DNA of 64,000 nucleotides from Streptomyces sp. NBC_01381. Lineage in GTDB: Bacteria > Actinomycetota > Actinomycetes > Streptomycetales > Streptomycetaceae. Below the pieces are notes generated by a model, which saw only the letters and a program-made list of their open reading frames with translations, did no database searches and was not told where the DNA came from. The position numbers and the translations under genes are program-made. Positions 18,442-26,883 of the stretch are shown here, in pieces; position 1 is the first letter of the stretch, and each line of letters begins with the position of its first letter. The DNA is taken from NCBI RefSeq assembly GCF_026340305.1, contig NZ_JAPEPI010000001.1, positions 2,046,001-2,110,000 of the forward strand, read 5' to 3'.

Positions 18442-19407
18442 GTGGAAGCAGACCTCATTGAGCTCGACGGCGTCGAGAAGGTCTTCGACGTACGCAAGAA
18501 GTCCGGTTTCCTGCGGCGTGCGAAGCACGAGGTGCGTGCCGTGGACGGCATCTCCTTCACCGTGCCGCGCGGCGAGATGGTCGGCTACATCGGGCCGAAC
18601 GGCGCGGGCAAGTCGACGACGATCAAGATGCTGACGGGGATTCTGACGCCGAGCGGCGGTCGGCTGCGTGTCGCGGGCATCGACCCGTCCCGTGAGCGGA
18701 CGCGCCTGGCCCAGCGCATCGGGGTGGTCTTCGGGCAGCGTACGACGCTGTGGTGGGACCTGCCGCTGATCGACTCGTACCGTCTGATGCACCGGATGTA
18801 CCGGATCCCGGACGCCCGCTACAAGGAAAACCTGGACCGGTGCGTCGAACTCCTCGAACTCGACGTCCTGTTGGACGTCCCGGTGCGTCAACTCTCGCTC
18901 GGTCAGCGGATGCGCGGCGACATCGCGGCGGCGCTCCTTCACGATCCGGAGGTCCTGTACCTGGACGAGCCGACGATCGGCCTGGATGTCATCAGCAAGG
19001 CCAAAGTCCGGGAGTTCCTGCGGGACTTGAACGCCGAGTCGGGCACGACGGTCCTGCTGACCACGCACGACCTGACCGACATCGAGCAGCTCTGCAAGCG
19101 CGTGATGGTCATCGACCACGGGCGTCTGATGTACGACGGTGCCCTCGCGGGGCTGCACGAGGTGGGGGAGAGCGAGCGCACCCTGGTCGTGGACCTGGAG
19201 CGGGAGCTTCCGCCCATCGAGGTCGACGGGGCGCGTGTGGTGAAGGTGGAGGGGCCGCGGCAGTGGCTCGCCTTCCCGGCGGCGGAGTCGGCGGCTCCGC
19301 TTGTCGCGCGGATCGCGGCCGAGTATCCGATGGCCGACCTCTCGGTCAGGGAGCCCGACATCGAGGCGGTCATCGCCAAGATGTACGCGGAGAAGGTGAC
19401 TTCGTAG
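18442..19407 (+). CDS. ABC-2 exporter ATP-binding protein
   Basis: 321-aa ATPase driving the two permeases just upstream. Walker A is GPNGAGKST, the signature is LSLGQRMRGD and Walker B is VLYLDEPTIGLD. A C-terminal regulatory extension of about 80 residues follows the H-loop (TTHDLTDIE), as in other ABC-2 ATPases of this type. The GTG start lies 6 bp after the permease stop, with GGGAGC upstream. Its TAG stop (19405-19407) is itself the first half of a -10 hexamer for the short duplication that follows. Confidence 0.93.
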   Translation: MEADLIELDGVEKVFDVRKKSGFLRRAKHEVRAVDGISFTVPRGEMVGYIGPNGAGKSTTIKMLTGILTPSGGRLRVAGIDPSRERTRLAQRIGVVFGQRTTLWWDLPLIDSYRLMHRMYRIPDARYKENLDRCVELLELDVLLDVPVRQLSLGQRMRGDIAAALLHDPEVLYLDEPTIGLDVISKAKVREFLRDLNAESGTTVLLTTHDLTDIEQLCKRVMVIDHGRLMYDGALAGLHEVGESERTLVVDLERELPPIEVDGARVVKVEGPRQWLAFPAAESAAPLVARIAAEYPMADLSVREPDIEAVIAKMYAEKVTS

Positions 19408-19446
19408 GCTGTCCTTCATGAGTCTCGTAGGCTGCTCCGCATGAGT
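19401..19446 (+). repeat. 23-bp tandem duplication carrying a leaderless promoter and start codon
   Basis: Two near-identical 23-mers (19401-19423 and 19424-19446) each contain TCGTAGGCTG, then seven bases from the end of TAGGCT, and ATGAGT. Each copy is a complete TANNNT-7 nt-ATG leaderless start. The first copy opens an 8-codon frame (19418-19444) whose TGA overlaps the ATG of the DUF1707 gene. Confidence 0.7.
19418..19444 (+). CDS. Possible 8-codon leaderless uORF before the DUF1707 gene
   Basis: The frame reads M-S-L-V-G-C-S-A and stops at TGA 19442-19444, forming ATGA with the next start at 19441. It is created by the 23-bp duplication. It may simply be a by-product, or it may couple translation to the downstream gene. 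Confidence 0.3.
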   Translation: MSLVGCSA

Positions 19447-20181
19447 GAAGAACTCCCCGAACTCCGGGCATCCGACGCCGACCGCGAGCGGGTCGCCGAA
19501 CAACTCCGGGACGCGATGGCCGAGGGCCGCCTCGACATGACGGAGTTCGAGGAGCGCCTCGACGCGACGTACAAGGCGCGTACATACGGCGAGTTGGCCC
19601 CCATCACCCGCGATCTCCCCTCGCACCCCGGCCGGGTGTCCATGGTGAAGCGGCCGGTGAGCGACGACCCCGACGCCATCGACTGGGCCGAGCGGATGGG
19701 TGGCGAGGCCACGTCGACCGGGGGCTTCGCCTTCTGGAGCGGCTTCACGCGCAAGGGCGGCTGGACGATCGGGCGGACGTTCACCGCGTTCGCGATGTGG
19801 GGCGGCGGCGAGATCGACCTGCGCGAGGCGCGGTTCGCGACGCGCGACGTCGAGATCCGCTGCTACACGATCATGGGCGGCCTGCAGGTCGTCGTCCCGC
19901 CGGAGATGAACGTCGTCGTCAAGGGCTTCGGCATCATGGGCGGCTTCGACGACAACGCGACGGGCGTGGGCACCCCCGACTCCCCGCGCGTCCTCGTCAA
20001 GGGCTTCGCCCTGATGGGCGGCGTCGGCGTGGACCGCAAGGTGCGCAGGCAGGAGAAGCTGCGGCTCAAGGAAGAGAAGCTGCAGATGAAGGAGCGGCGG
20101 CGCCGCGAGCGCCTGGAGCGCCGCGACGAGTGGCGCGAGATGCACGAGCGCAGGCGCAGGGAGCGCCGGGAGCTGGAGTGA
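19441..20181 (+). CDS. DUF1707 and LiaF-like domain protein
   Basis: 246 aa. The N-terminal DUF1707 (LRASDADRERVAEQLRDAMA, then GRLDMTEFEERLDATYKARTYGEL) is an actinobacterial SHOCT-like helical domain. The middle (residues about 95-190) resembles the cell-wall-stress LiaF-type beta repeat, with recurring IMGG and KGFGIMGGF units. The C-terminus is a very charged Arg/Glu helix. It is probably a membrane-associated or cytosolic sensor, function unknown. The start follows a -10 TAGGCT with 7-nt spacing, so the mRNA is likely leaderless. Confidence 0.87.
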   Translation: MSEELPELRASDADRERVAEQLRDAMAEGRLDMTEFEERLDATYKARTYGELAPITRDLPSHPGRVSMVKRPVSDDPDAIDWAERMGGEATSTGGFAFWSGFTRKGGWTIGRTFTAFAMWGGGEIDLREARFATRDVEIRCYTIMGGLQVVVPPEMNVVVKGFGIMGGFDDNATGVGTPDSPRVLVKGFALMGGVGVDRKVRRQEKLRLKEEKLQMKERRRRERLERRDEWREMHERRRRERRELE

Positions 20182-20187
20182 GCGTGT

Positions 20188-20211
20188 GCCGGGGGCTTAC
20201 GGGCCCCCGGC
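20188..20211. terminator. Bidirectional terminator (DUF1707 gene / SGNH hydrolase gene)
   Basis: A 9-bp GC stem (GCCGGGGGC/GCCCCCGGC) with a 6-nt loop between convergent genes. Confidence 0.65.
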
Positions 20212-20229
20212 CTGCACGGTCCGCCGCCG

Positions 20230-21552
20230 CTACAGCTCGGCGGCCGCGGACCCCTTCAGGTGCACCAGGTTGAACGTCTCGGCCATCTTGCGGTAGCCGG
20301 CGTCGCTGGGGTGCAGGTGATCGCCCGAGTCGTACTGGCCGCGCAGCTTGCGGGGGTCGTACGGATCCCGCAGGGCCTTGTCGAAGTCGACGAACTCGTC
20401 GAAGACCTTGCCCTCCCGGATCTCCTTGTTCACGGCCTGCCGCACGTTCTCCAGCTCCGTCTCGTACCCCCGGTGCCCGCCGAACGGCATGAGCGTGGCC
20501 CCGACGACCCGCAGCCCGCGGGTGTGCGCCTGCCGGGTCAGCTCGCGCAGGCCCTCGACGATCCGGTCGGGGTCGTTCTGGTGCGGGTTGCGCAGGATGT
20601 CGTTGACGCCGAGCGCGATCACGACGGCCTTGACACCCGTTCGGTTCAGTACGTCCCGGTCGAAGCGGGAGAGGCCGCTCGGGTTGTCGGCGGGGGTGCC
20701 GTTGCCGTCCGAGAGGACGCGGTTGCCGCTGATGCCCTCGTTCACGACGCCGTAGCGCGGGGCGCCCGACTCGTCGCGCAGCCGGTCGGCGAGCACGTCG
20801 GTCCAGCGGGCGTTGGCGCCCATGGTGGAGGAGATGCCGTCGGTGAGCGAGTCGCCGAAGACGACGACGGTGCCGTCCGACGTGTTGCTCAGGACGTCCA
20901 CGGCCGACAGATAGCGCCACGAGGTGCTCTGCTGGGCGAACGCCTGGCCGTTCGGGTCCTCCGTACGGTCGCCGTCGGCGACGAAGCTGACCTGGCGGGC
21001 GTGCGGGTGGAAGGTGACCGGGCCCGACGGGGTCGGCGAGAACGTCGTGACCAGCAGATCACCGTCGTGCGGCACCCGCAGCCGGACCGCGTCGCTCATC
21101 ACCTGCTCACCCGCGGGGATCACCACCGACGTGTTGCCGTTGAAGTTCAGGCGGCGCAGTGTGTCCGGCGCCACGGCCGGGTTGTTCGACCCGGCGGCGA
21201 TGGCGATCGAGGCGTGCGTGATGCTCAGCGGCTGGCGGCCGTACAGGTTCGACAGGGTGATGCGGGCGCTGTCGCCGCCGACGCTGGTGTGCACGACGTT
21301 ACGGATCGTGCGGCCCGCGAAACCGCGCCGATGCGTGTTCGGTTCGGCGGCCGCGGGGGACGCCGCCCAGGTGCCGACCCAGGTGCCCGCGGAGGCAGGC
21401 GCCGCGGAGTTGCGCGGAGAGCGCGGACCCGTGCTGATGGTGTCCTGCGAACCGTCGTCGGTGCGCGACACACCGACGTATATGGCGGCAGAAATCACCA
21501 CTATCACCGCGAGGACCGCGGCAAGCAGGGCATAACCGTGACGCTTGGTCAT
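20230..21552 (-). CDS. Secreted or membrane-anchored SGNH/GDSL hydrolase
   Basis: 440 aa. An N-terminal signal/anchor helix (YALLAAVLAVIVVISAAIYV, about residues 6-25) is followed by a beta-rich N-terminal domain. The SGNH catalytic domain has block I VVFGDSLTDG (nucleophile Ser), block II GISGNRV, block III LGVNDI and block V DHLHPSDAGY (Asp and His). All four catalytic positions are intact. Such enzymes are extracellular esterases, often acting on polysaccharide acetyl groups or lipids. The start at 21552 begins MTKRHG; a longer frame to 21639 lacks a signal-like N-terminus. Confidence 0.92.
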   Translation of the reverse strand: MTKRHGYALLAAVLAVIVVISAAIYVGVSRTDDGSQDTISTGPRSPRNSAAPASAGTWVGTWAASPAAAEPNTHRRGFAGRTIRNVVHTSVGGDSARITLSNLYGRQPLSITHASIAIAAGSNNPAVAPDTLRRLNFNGNTSVVIPAGEQVMSDAVRLRVPHDGDLLVTTFSPTPSGPVTFHPHARQVSFVADGDRTEDPNGQAFAQQSTSWRYLSAVDVLSNTSDGTVVVFGDSLTDGISSTMGANARWTDVLADRLRDESGAPRYGVVNEGISGNRVLSDGNGTPADNPSGLSRFDRDVLNRTGVKAVVIALGVNDILRNPHQNDPDRIVEGLRELTRQAHTRGLRVVGATLMPFGGHRGYETELENVRQAVNKEIREGKVFDEFVDFDKALRDPYDPRKLRGQYDSGDHLHPSDAGYRKMAETFNLVHLKGSAAAEL

Positions 21553-21780
21553 GCGGGCTGTGTCTCCTCGAGCAGGGGGAGCCCGAGGCTCCGATGTGAT
21601 CACCCCATGATGCGTCATGGGCCGTGAGGCGGCCGACACTGCCCCCCTCCGACCAATGAGACGCCGGGAACTTGTCGTCCGTTCCAGGAGTCGTCAGGAA
21701 GGGACGCGCTCGCCAGGAAGGGACGCGCGGAGATGGGGACAATGCGGATGAGGACGACGCGAACGGGCCAGGTGGATTGA

Positions 21781-23238
21781 GTGGATCGTACGGAACCATC
21801 AAATCCGGAGGATGCGGCAGAGGCGGCACGGGCTGCGCAGGTGGCGGGAGTGTCTGCGCAGGTGTCGGAAGCGGCACGGTCGGCTGAAGCGGCACGGTCG
21901 GCTGAAGCGGACACTGGGCAGCATGCCCGCGGGCCGCGCCCCTCACGCGCCGCGGACGGCCCGGCGCGCGGCGGCGGCTTCATGTACAGCCCCGCCGACG
22001 AGGAGAAGCGGCGCGGCGTCCGCCGGATGAAGATCACCGCCACGGGCCTCCTCGTCTTCGTCGCACTCGTCTACGTCCTGGCGAAATGGGCGCAGAACTC
22101 GGGCGCCGGAGCCTGGGCGGGCTATGTCGCCGCGGCCGCAGAGGCGGGCATGGTCGGCGCGCTCGCCGACTGGTTCGCCGTGACCGCGCTCTTCCGTCAC
22201 CCGCTGGGCCTGCCCATTCCGCACACGGCCATCATCCCGAACAAGAAGGACCAACTGGGCGCATCGCTCGGTGACTTCGTGGGCGAGAACTTCCTCTCGT
22301 CCGATGTCGTACGCGATCGACTGCGCGCCGTCGGCATCGGCGGCCGCCTCGGCAGCTGGCTGGCCGAGCCCGCGCACGCCGACCGAGTGACGGCCGAACT
22401 GGCGACGGCGCTGCGCGGAGCCTTGACGGTCCTGCGCGACTCCGACGTCCAGGCGGTCGTCGGCGAGGCCATCACGCGCCGTGCCGACGCCCAGGAGATC
22501 GCGCCCGGCATCGGCAAAATGCTGGAGAAGGTGGTCGCGGACGGCGGCCACAAACGCGTCGTGGACCTGGTCTGCGTACGCGCCCACGACTGGCTGGTGG
22601 AGCACGACGAGTCGGTCATGGACGCGGTGCAGGGCGGCGCCCCCGGCTGGACCCCGCGGTTCGTCGACAAGAAGGTCGGCGAGCGCGTCTACAAGGAACT
22701 GCTCCGCTTCCTCGCCGAGATGCGGGACATGCCGGAGCACCCGGCGCGCGGCGCCGTCGACCGCTTCCTCGCCGACTTCGCCGCCGACCTCCAGTCCGAC
22801 TCCGACACCCGCGAACGCGTCGAACGCCTCAAGCGCGAGGTGCTCGGCCGCGGCGAGGTACAGGACCTGATCGCGTCGGCCTGGGCCGCGGTACGCCAGA
22901 TGATCGTGGCCGCGGCGGAGGACGAACGCAGCGAGCTGCGCCTACGGGTGCGGGCGGCCCTGCTGTCGCTGGGCGCGCGGATGTCGACGGACGCGCGACT
23001 CCAGGAGAAGGTCGACGGCTGGGTCGAGGGCGCGGCGGTGTACGTCGTCACGACGTACCAGAACGAGATCACGTCCCTGATCACGGACACGGTGGCGGGC
23101 TGGGACGCGGAGCACACGTCGAAGAAGATCGAGGCGCATATTGGGCGTGACCTGCAGTTCATTCGGATCAACGGCACGGTGGTGGGGTCGTTGGCGGGGT
23201 TGGTGATTTATGCGGTTTCGCGGGGGGTGGGGGCGTGA
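21781..23238 (+). CDS. DUF445 family membrane protein
   Basis: 485 aa from GTG 21781; an alternative ATG at 21982 (MYSPADEEKR) would give a 418-aa protein that starts near the conserved part. The extra N-terminus is an Ala/Glu-rich helix containing a direct repeat (AARSAE twice, from duplicated GGCTGAAGCGGCACGGTC). The DUF445 core has a membrane helix (LLVFVALVYVLAKWA), the conserved EAGMVGALADWFAVTALFRH and PHTAIIPNKKDQLG, and a final hydrophobic helix (GSLAGLVIYAVS). The long middle is helical. Function unknown; the family is widespread and sometimes linked to the envelope. Confidence 0.88.
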   Translation: MDRTEPSNPEDAAEAARAAQVAGVSAQVSEAARSAEAARSAEADTGQHARGPRPSRAADGPARGGGFMYSPADEEKRRGVRRMKITATGLLVFVALVYVLAKWAQNSGAGAWAGYVAAAAEAGMVGALADWFAVTALFRHPLGLPIPHTAIIPNKKDQLGASLGDFVGENFLSSDVVRDRLRAVGIGGRLGSWLAEPAHADRVTAELATALRGALTVLRDSDVQAVVGEAITRRADAQEIAPGIGKMLEKVVADGGHKRVVDLVCVRAHDWLVEHDESVMDAVQGGAPGWTPRFVDKKVGERVYKELLRFLAEMRDMPEHPARGAVDRFLADFAADLQSDSDTRERVERLKREVLGRGEVQDLIASAWAAVRQMIVAAAEDERSELRLRVRAALLSLGARMSTDARLQEKVDGWVEGAAVYVVTTYQNEITSLITDTVAGWDAEHTSKKIEAHIGRDLQFIRINGTVVGSLAGLVIYAVSRGVGA

Positions 23239-23266
23239 GGCTCCCTCCCGGGGGGTTGGGCTGTTT

Positions 23267-23310
23267 CAGCCTGTCCGGCGTTTGAGGACGAACTCGGCGG
23301 AGCCGGTGAT
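23267..23310 (+). repeat. Dispersed intergenic repeat, family B
   Basis: A 44-bp block including CCGGCGTTTGAGGACGAACT and GGCGGAGCCGGTGAT recurs in inverted form at 47333-47376 with few differences. Both copies are intergenic. Related CCGGACGGGCTGGA text also forms the hairpin at 2783-2811. A second partial GGTGATGGACGGTGCGC duplication follows at 23305-23340. Confidence 0.7.
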
Positions 23311-23414
23311 TGACGGTGCGCCCGGTGATGGACGGTGCGCACGGTCCCGGCGGAGCCGGGTTTTTTCGGGAAGGGGCGGGGTTGGGGAAAGGAAGCCGCT
23401 GTGAGGATCACCCC

Positions 23415-24410
23415 ATGACCGGCGCACCCACCAACAAGCCCCACAAGCTCGCAGTCCTCGTAAGGCACGGCGTACTCCCCATGGAGCTGGGCCTGATCCA
23501 CCAGCTCTTCGGCAACGCCCGCTCCCCCTCAGGAGCCCCCCTCTACAAGCCCCTGACCTGCGCCCTGACCCCCGGCCTCATCCGCACGGACGCCGACTTC
23601 CCCATCTACGCGGAACACGGCCCCGAGGCCATCACGACCGCCGACACGGTCATCGTCCCCGCCTCGCACGAGGAGGACGAGTCACTCCTGCCGGGCACCC
23701 TGCCGCCGGCCCTCGCCGCAACGCTCAAGTCCGCCACAGGCGCCCGCGCCCGCATCGCCTCCATCTGCACCGGCGCCTTCGTCCTCGCGGCAGCCGGCCT
23801 CCTGGACGGCCGCAGGGCGACGACGCACTGGCTCTCCACGGACCTGTTCGCCCGCACCTTCCCGACCGTCACGGTCGACCCGGACGTCCTGTACGTGGAC
23901 GAGGGCGAGGTCCTCACCTCGGCAGGCGAGGCGGCCGGCATCGACCTCTGCCTGCACATGATCCGCCGCGACCACGGAGCGGCGGTGGCGGCGGACGTGG
24001 CCCGCCGCACCGTCGTACCCCCACATCGCGAGGGCGGCCAGGCCCAGTACATCCGCCGCCCGGTGGCGGAACCCCGCACGGCGTCGACGGGCCGGGCTCG
24101 CGGGTGGGCCCTGACGCGCCTTGGCGAGCCGCTGACGCTCCGAGAGATGGCTGACCGGGAGTCGATGAGCGTACGTACCTTCAGCCGCCGCTTCCGCGAG
24201 GAGACCGGCCTGACCCCGATGCAGTGGCTGACCCAGCGCCGGATCGACCGGGCGAGGGCGCTCCTGGAGGAGACGGACCACACGGTCGACCGCATCGCGA
24301 CGGACGCGGGCTTCGGCACGGCGGCGTCGCTGAGGCAGCACTTCCAGGCGGGGCTCGGGGTGTCGCCGGGCGCGTACCGGATGACGTTCAGGGGAACGCG
24401 GGGCGCGTAA
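23415..24410 (+). CDS. GlxA-type (DJ-1/PfpI plus AraC) transcriptional regulator
   Basis: 331 aa. Residues about 8-190 form a DJ-1/PfpI-like (GATase1) sensor domain with the elbow IASICTGAFVLAAAGLLDGR; Cys of SICTGA is at the usual nucleophile position. Residues about 225-325 form two AraC helix-turn-helix motifs (MSVRTFSRRFREETGLTPMQ and DHTVDRIATDAGFGTAASLR). AraC regulators of this type usually activate neighbouring catabolic genes, but none is obvious here. The ATG at 23415 follows GGATCACCCC, without a strong ribosome site. Confidence 0.9.
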   Translation: MTGAPTNKPHKLAVLVRHGVLPMELGLIHQLFGNARSPSGAPLYKPLTCALTPGLIRTDADFPIYAEHGPEAITTADTVIVPASHEEDESLLPGTLPPALAATLKSATGARARIASICTGAFVLAAAGLLDGRRATTHWLSTDLFARTFPTVTVDPDVLYVDEGEVLTSAGEAAGIDLCLHMIRRDHGAAVAADVARRTVVPPHREGGQAQYIRRPVAEPRTASTGRARGWALTRLGEPLTLREMADRESMSVRTFSRRFREETGLTPMQWLTQRRIDRARALLEETDHTVDRIATDAGFGTAASLRQHFQAGLGVSPGAYRMTFRGTRGA

Positions 24411-24445
24411 GGGGGCCGGGTCGCCGCAAGCCCGGCCGTCGATCT

Positions 24446-24459
24446 GAGTACGCGTACTC
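24446..24459. promoter_or_regulatory. 14-bp perfect palindrome, candidate operator
   Basis: GAGTACGCGTACTC lies 37 bases before the ATG of the next membrane-protein gene, overlapping the expected -35/-10 area. The regulator is unknown; the adjacent AraC-type protein usually binds asymmetric sites, so a TetR- or GntR-type factor is more likely. Confidence 0.55.
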
Positions 24460-24496
24460 TGTCCGCCCCGCCGCCCCGCCCGGCAGCCTCGTACGC

Positions 24497-24997
24497 ATGA
24501 CGGCAAAGTCGATGCACATGAGCGCGATACCGCACGGTGCGGCGAACCTGCTGAGCCGGCTGAACTGGCTGAACCGGCTGAACTTGCTGAGTCAGCTGCC
24601 GAAGCGGCCCCTGCTGGAGCGGTGGGCGACCCGCGCCGCGGGGGCGGCGCTGGCGGCCGCGGCGTACCTCGTCTGCCTCCCCTGGGACCTGCGCAATCGC
24701 CCCGAGACGCCGGGCGCGATCAACGAGACGTCACCGGTGTCGGCGCCGGGAGTGATCTTCCTGGCGGTGTCGATGCTGGCCCTCGCGGCCTACTTCGGCT
24801 TCAGGGACCGCCTCGTCCTGGCGCTGCTCCTGGTGGCGGGACCGCCGGCGACCTTGATGTACGTGTCCTTCGACAGCCACCCGGAGCCGGACGCGGCGGT
24901 GTGGCCGGTGGCGTGGGCGTTCTTCACTCTGGTGATGGGGACGGGGGTCTTGGCGGTGGCGGGCTTCGCACGGTTGTTCAGGGACAGTGAGGGCTGA
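24497..24997 (+). CDS. Four-helix membrane protein of unknown function
   Basis: 166 aa. The N-terminal 35 residues include a repetitive Leu/Asn helix (LLSRLNWLNRLNLLSQL), encoded by repeated CTGAACxxGCTGAA text. Four hydrophobic segments follow (about 48-60, 81-97, 102-118, 132-152). No enzymatic motif is seen. The start at 24497 is the first ATG after the palindrome. The gene ends beside a 29-bp tandem repeat array. Confidence 0.72.
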   Translation: MTAKSMHMSAIPHGAANLLSRLNWLNRLNLLSQLPKRPLLERWATRAAGAALAAAAYLVCLPWDLRNRPETPGAINETSPVSAPGVIFLAVSMLALAAYFGFRDRLVLALLLVAGPPATLMYVSFDSHPEPDAAVWPVAWAFFTLVMGTGVLAVAGFARLFRDSEG

Positions 24998-25110
24998 GCT
25001 GTCTGCTCGGGGGCGGCGAGGTGTGAGCTGCCTGCTCGGGGGCGTCGAGGCCTGAGCTGCCCGCTCGGGGACAGCGGGGCGTGAGCTGCCCGCTCAGGGC
25101 GGCGGCGACG
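24995..25110 (+). repeat. Four-copy 29-bp tandem repeat
   Basis: Units begin TGAGCTG at 24995, 25024, 25053 and 25082, an exact 29-bp period, each with a CTGCTCGGGGG-like core. Copy 1 includes the stop region of the upstream gene; the array fills the space between two convergent genes. There are no spacers, so it is not CRISPR. Copy number probably varies among strains. Confidence 0.85.
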
Positions 25111-25138
25111 CCTGAACCCGCCGCCGCCCCAGCCCAGT

Positions 25139-25441
25139 TCAGCCCCGCCGGTCCACAAGCGCCCAACTGGCAAGCCCCACGCCCCCGGCGACCCCGAAGA
25201 CCGCGGGCCATGCCCCGACCTTCTTGGCCAGCGGATGCGACCCCGCGAAGGCGGCGACGTACGCGGTGCTGAGCGCGGCGGCGGTCCTGCCGCCCGCCTT
25301 GGCCTGCCACTCCTTCGCGGCGACGGCGCCCGCGGCGGCGAGCACGACGCCACCGAGCGGCCGCTTCTTGGTCCACCGGGCGACGGCGAACCCTCCAACA
25401 AGCCCCGTGGCGGCCACTGCTGCCGCCGGCACCTTCGCCAT
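25139..25441 (-). CDS. Small membrane protein of unknown function
   Basis: 100 aa with three to four short hydrophobic Ala/Gly/Val-rich helices separated by basic loops (ARWTKKRPLGG, KAGGRT, HPLAKKVGA). It resembles widespread actinobacterial small integral membrane proteins without assigned role. The ATG at 25441 is preceded on the minus strand by GGCAGGC. It is convergent with the previous gene across the tandem repeat. Confidence 0.7.
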   Translation of the reverse strand: MAKVPAAAVAATGLVGGFAVARWTKKRPLGGVVLAAAGAVAAKEWQAKAGGRTAAALSTAYVAAFAGSHPLAKKVGAWPAVFGVAGGVGLASWALVDRRG

Positions 25442-25608
25442 GCCTGCCTCGCTTCCGTTCGCTTCCGTTGTCCGTTGCTTCCGGCCGATACGTCCTCAAT
25501 ACGTCTGCGGCCGAGGCTAACGCGCCGCCTGGAAAGCCTTGCGGCGAGGGGCCCCGTCCCGCATAGGTTTGGTGGTACACCGCACCCGACGAGGGACCGA
25601 TAGCAGAA

Positions 25609-26850
25609 ATGACCGCGCGAACCCCCACCCGCGCCCGTACCGCCCTGGTCATCGGGGGCGGCATCGCAGGCCCGGTAGCGGCGATGGCGCTGCACAAGGC
25701 GGGCATCGAGGCAACGGTGTACGAGGCGTACGACTCCACGAAGCGCGTGGGCCCGAGCCCCGGCATGACGATCGCCCCCAACGGCCAGCAGGCCCTGTCC
25801 GCGATCGACGCGGCGGACGTGGTGAGCGCGATCGGCACCCCGGTGACGTCAACGTCCTTGCGCAGCTGGACAGGTAGGCACCTCGCCGCCCTGACCCCGC
25901 CCCCCGACCTCCCGCCGACCCGATTCGTCTGGCGCACGGACCTCCACGAGGCGATCGACGAGGAGGTGGCACGCCGCGACATCCCCGTCCACCGGGGCAA
26001 GCGCCTGCTGGACGCGACGGATACCGGCACGGGCGTCACGGCCCGCTTCGCGGACGGCTCGCTGGCGAGGGCGGACATCCTGATCGGCGCGGACGGCCTC
26101 CGCTCGACGGTCCGCCCCCTGATCGACCCCTCGGCCCCAACTCCCCACTACGGCGGGACACTTACCTTCACAGCGAGGGTGACGGAGACTGAACTCCCCT
26201 CCACCTCGGGCGTATTGCACCAATGCCTCGGCAAGCGCGCGTACATGACGTACCAGATCTTCGACGACGGCTCGGCGGTGTGGTCCGTGACTCTGCCCCA
26301 CCGTGAACCCATGACGACGGCGGAGGCGCGCTCGGTCGGCCCGGCAGCATGGCTGAGCCGCCTGACGGAGGCGTTCACGGGCGACCGCACGGCGGCAACG
26401 GAACTCCTCGACTCCACCCCGGCCCCCGCCCTCCTCATCACGGGCCCCACGGAGAACATGCCCCCGCTCAGCACCTGGAGCCGAGGCCGCATGATCCTGA
26501 TAGGCGACGCGGCGCACGCAACACCTCCCACGTCAGGCCAAGGCGCATCCCTCGCCTCGGAGAGCGCGGTCCAACTGGCCCGCTGCCTGCGAGACTTGCC
26601 CCCTTCCAAGGCCTTCAGGGCGTACGAGTCCCTGCGCCGCCCCCGGGTGTCCCGCATCCTCAAACACGCCACATCCACCCCGACATCCACCTCGGCCGCG
26701 GCCCGCACGGCGTCCCCGAAGCCGGCGGGTCCCCTGACCCGCGCGCTCCGGGACGCGGTGCTGCCGGTGGCGACGAAGGTGGGAGCCGGTTCGGTATGGG
26801 GAACGTGGCAGTTCGACCACCGGATCGACTGGGATGAGCGGGTGGACTAG
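25609..26850 (+). CDS. FAD-dependent aromatic-type monooxygenase
   Basis: 413-aa class A flavoprotein monooxygenase. The FAD dinucleotide fold is ALVIGGGIAGPVAAMALHKA near the N-terminus. The second motif ADILIGADGLRSTVR and the FAD-ribityl motif LIGDAAHATPPTSGQGAS are intact. Such NAD(P)H-dependent enzymes hydroxylate aromatic or polycyclic substrates. There is no neighbouring biosynthetic gene, so the substrate is open. The ATG at 25609 follows GACGAGGGA. Confidence 0.92.
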   Translation: MTARTPTRARTALVIGGGIAGPVAAMALHKAGIEATVYEAYDSTKRVGPSPGMTIAPNGQQALSAIDAADVVSAIGTPVTSTSLRSWTGRHLAALTPPPDLPPTRFVWRTDLHEAIDEEVARRDIPVHRGKRLLDATDTGTGVTARFADGSLARADILIGADGLRSTVRPLIDPSAPTPHYGGTLTFTARVTETELPSTSGVLHQCLGKRAYMTYQIFDDGSAVWSVTLPHREPMTTAEARSVGPAAWLSRLTEAFTGDRTAATELLDSTPAPALLITGPTENMPPLSTWSRGRMILIGDAAHATPPTSGQGASLASESAVQLARCLRDLPPSKAFRAYESLRRPRVSRILKHATSTPTSTSAAARTASPKPAGPLTRALRDAVLPVATKVGAGSVWGTWQFDHRIDWDERVD

Positions 26851-26883
26851 GGCGGCCCCCGGAGTCGTCGCCGGGGGGGGGCA

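Noticed and set aside
24995..25110. CRISPR array at the 29-bp repeats
   Set aside because: The units are directly adjacent, with no spacers, and no cas gene is present.
26168..26850. Minus-strand frames under the FAD monooxygenase
   Set aside because: Shadows of a complete flavoprotein gene with all FAD motifs.
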